From contig JAAWKB010000002.1 of the NCBI GenBank assembly GCA_022797115.1, positions 1 to 64,000 of the forward strand: DNA of 64,000 bases. The letters are read 5' to 3'. The DNA is from Oscillospiraceae bacterium. GTDB taxonomy: Bacteria; Bacillota; Clostridia; Oscillospirales; Oscillospiraceae. Shown one piece after another: positions 62,317-64,000 of this stretch (positions are counted from its first letter, which is position 1; each line of letters begins with the position of its first letter). The notes under the pieces are model-generated. The model saw only the letters and a program-made list of their open reading frames with translations. It had not been told where the DNA came from and did no database searches. Made by a program: the position numbers and the translations under genes.

Positions 62317-63441
62317 ATGCAATCTGTAAATCTATTGATCAAACCGGCCTCCAGCCTCTGCAACCTGCGCTGCCGCTACTGCTTTTATGAGGACATCTCC
62401 AACCACCGCAGTGAAAAGAGCACGGGGATCATGCCGGACAGCGTCGTGGGGACGCTGCTGGAAAACGTATTCCGCCTTGTGGACGCCAACGGCGCGGCCA
62501 GCTTCGCATTCCAGGGCGGGGAGCCCACCTTGGCCGGCCTCCCCTTCTTTGAACGCTTCGCGGCAGAGGCCCGGCGGCTCTGCCCCGCCAGGGTATCGCT
62601 GCATTTCTCCCTCCAGACCAACGGGACCCTGCTGGACGAGGACTGGGCCGCCTTCTTCCGCCGCCAGCAATTCCTGGTGGGCCTCTCCCTGGACGGCTAT
62701 AAGGATCTGCACAACCTGTACCGGGTAGACGAAAAGGGCGGCGGCAGCTGGAACCGGACTGTCCGCGCCCTGCGTCTGCTACAAAAGCAGCATGTCATGA
62801 CAAATGCCCTCTGCGTCGTCACCGCCCAGTGCGCACGGCACCCGGACCGGGCCTATACGGAGCTGAAACGGCTGGGGTTCGACTGTATGCAGTTCATCCC
62901 CTGCCTGGACCCCATCGGCCAGGAGCGGGGCGCCCTGCCCTTTTCCCTGACGCCGGAGCGGTATGGACAATTCCTGTGCCGCCTGTTCGACCGCTGGTAT
63001 GAGGACTGGGCAAGCGGCCGCTATCACAGCATCCGCCTGTTCGACGATTACGTCCACCTGCTCCTGGGGGACCTGCCGGGGACCTGCTCCACCTGCGGGC
63101 AATGCGGCGGCTATTTTGTGGTGGAGAGCGACGGGAGCGTCTATCCCTGTGACTTTTTCGTGCTGGACCAGTGGAGGCTCGGGACGCTGGGCCGGACGCC
63201 CCTGGCGGAGATGGCGGCCGGGGACCGCCTCCAGGCGTTCTTCCAGCAGGGCAGCGAAAAGCCCGCGGAATGTGCCGGCTGCCGCTGGTGCAGGCTGTGC
63301 GGCGGCGGCTGCAAAAACGACTGGGTTTCCGCCCCGGACCCGCACAACTATTTCTGCCCAGCCCTCCAACAGTTTTTCGCCTATGCCGAAGACCGCCTGC
63401 TCTCCATCGCCCAGGAGGAACGGATCATGCGGCGCAGATAG
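62317..63441 (+). CDS. Anaerobic sulfatase maturase (radical SAM/SPASM)
   Basis: 'KPASSLCNLRCRYCFYEDIS' (CxxxCxxC), 'FAFQGGEPTLAGLPFF', SPASM Cys motifs 'CGQCGGYFVVESDGSVYPCDFF...CAGCRWCRLCGGGCKND'. Confidence 0.93.
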   Translation: MQSVNLLIKPASSLCNLRCRYCFYEDISNHRSEKSTGIMPDSVVGTLLENVFRLVDANGAASFAFQGGEPTLAGLPFFERFAAEARRLCPARVSLHFSLQTNGTLLDEDWAAFFRRQQFLVGLSLDGYKDLHNLYRVDEKGGGSWNRTVRALRLLQKQHVMTNALCVVTAQCARHPDRAYTELKRLGFDCMQFIPCLDPIGQERGALPFSLTPERYGQFLCRLFDRWYEDWASGRYHSIRLFDDYVHLLLGDLPGTCSTCGQCGGYFVVESDGSVYPCDFFVLDQWRLGTLGRTPLAEMAAGDRLQAFFQQGSEKPAECAGCRWCRLCGGGCKNDWVSAPDPHNYFCPALQQFFAYAEDRLLSIAQEERIMRRR

Positions 63442-63476
63442 CAGGATGCAGCGTCCGCCGGGGGTTACACGCCTGC

Positions 63477-64000
63477 CTAAAGCGGCGTTTCCCGCTGGGA
63501 TTGGAACCAGGCCCGGTTCTGGAGGACCGCCGGACTGTCCGGCTTGCAGGCTGCGGCCAGCTCATTGAAGGCTTCCGCCCGCTTCTGGTCGCCCAGGCGG
63601 CTGTAGCAGACACAGAGCTGGATATAGGGGAGGTATCCATAGCAGTCCGGGGAGACAAAGCAGCCCCGGCGGTCGTCCCGGGAGCAGGTCAGCGCAAGGG
63701 TGTACCAATAGGCCGCCTGCGCAAGCCGCTCCCGCTGGAGGAACCAGCGCCCCATCTCGCAGCAGGTCTCAGCCCTGGGCAGGTCATAGGCAAAGGTGCG
63801 CAGAAGCGCCGCCAGGGCCGCCTCGGGCTGGTCAAGCTGCTCATGGCAGTAGGCGCAGAGGCAGCAGGCGTCAATGCAGTTCTCCACCCAGCCCCGGCCC
63901 TCCTCCAAAAACTCTTCAAACACCGCCAGGGCCTCATCCCAGCGTTGGTGGTAGTAGAGCTCCCGGCCGTAGTAAAACCGCTGGCGGGGATCCAGCTCCG
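63477..64000 (-). CDS. C-terminal part of a TPR-containing protein, probably a glycosyltransferase (partial)
   Basis: Minus strand reads '...ELDPRQRFYYGRELYYHQRWDEALAVFEEFLEEGRGWVENCIDACCLCAYCHEQLDQPEAALAALLRTF...'; such repeats follow family 2 glycosyltransferases. Confidence 0.6.
   Translation of the reverse strand, partial: ELDPRQRFYYGRELYYHQRWDEALAVFEEFLEEGRGWVENCIDACCLCAYCHEQLDQPEAALAALLRTFAYDLPRAETCCEMGRWFLQRERLAQAAYWYTLALTCSRDDRRGCFVSPDCYGYLPYIQLCVCYSRLGDQKRAEAFNELAAACKPDSPAVLQNRAWFQSQRETPL

Noticed and set aside
1-64000. tRNA or rRNA genes
   Set aside because: No convincing tRNA cloverleaf or rRNA sequence was seen while reading either strand; tRNAscan-SE was not available.

Overview
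A 64 kb, mostly GC-rich chromosomal window from a spore-forming Firmicute. An Oscillospiraceae/Clostridia-like host is inferred from gene content only. Core genes include gltX, rpsU, an RluA-type synthase, a TrmH-family methyltransferase, dprA, topA, trmFO, plsX, acpP, rnc, uppP, an ftsK/spoIIIE translocase, rimM-trmD, spoVT and spoVAE. Accessory blocks are: (i) a lantibiotic-immunity-like ABC/two-component cluster interrupted by a convergent MerR gene and an internally deleted third permease; (ii) a GH29 alpha-L-fucosidase and a BlaI/BlaR1 pair; (iii) a second ABC/two-component module; (iv) a large serine recombinase fused almost directly to a 5'-truncated spoVAD followed by spoVAE; (v) a ~1.56 kaa secreted protein combining BspA-like leucine-rich repeats, a ComEC-type metallo-beta-lactamase domain and SLH domains; (vi) a sulfatase, sugar ABC transporter, SDR, FAD oxidoreductase, GntR, esterase and anaerobic sulfatase maturase locus with no recognisable glycoside hydrolase. 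The most notable observations are the recombinase/truncated spoVAD junction, several cis-regulatory arrays read directly from the sequence, a MITE-like dispersed repeat present twice in the window, and an in-frame stop in a Nudix gene. All calls come from reading the sequence and supplied translations. No database search or alignment program was run.
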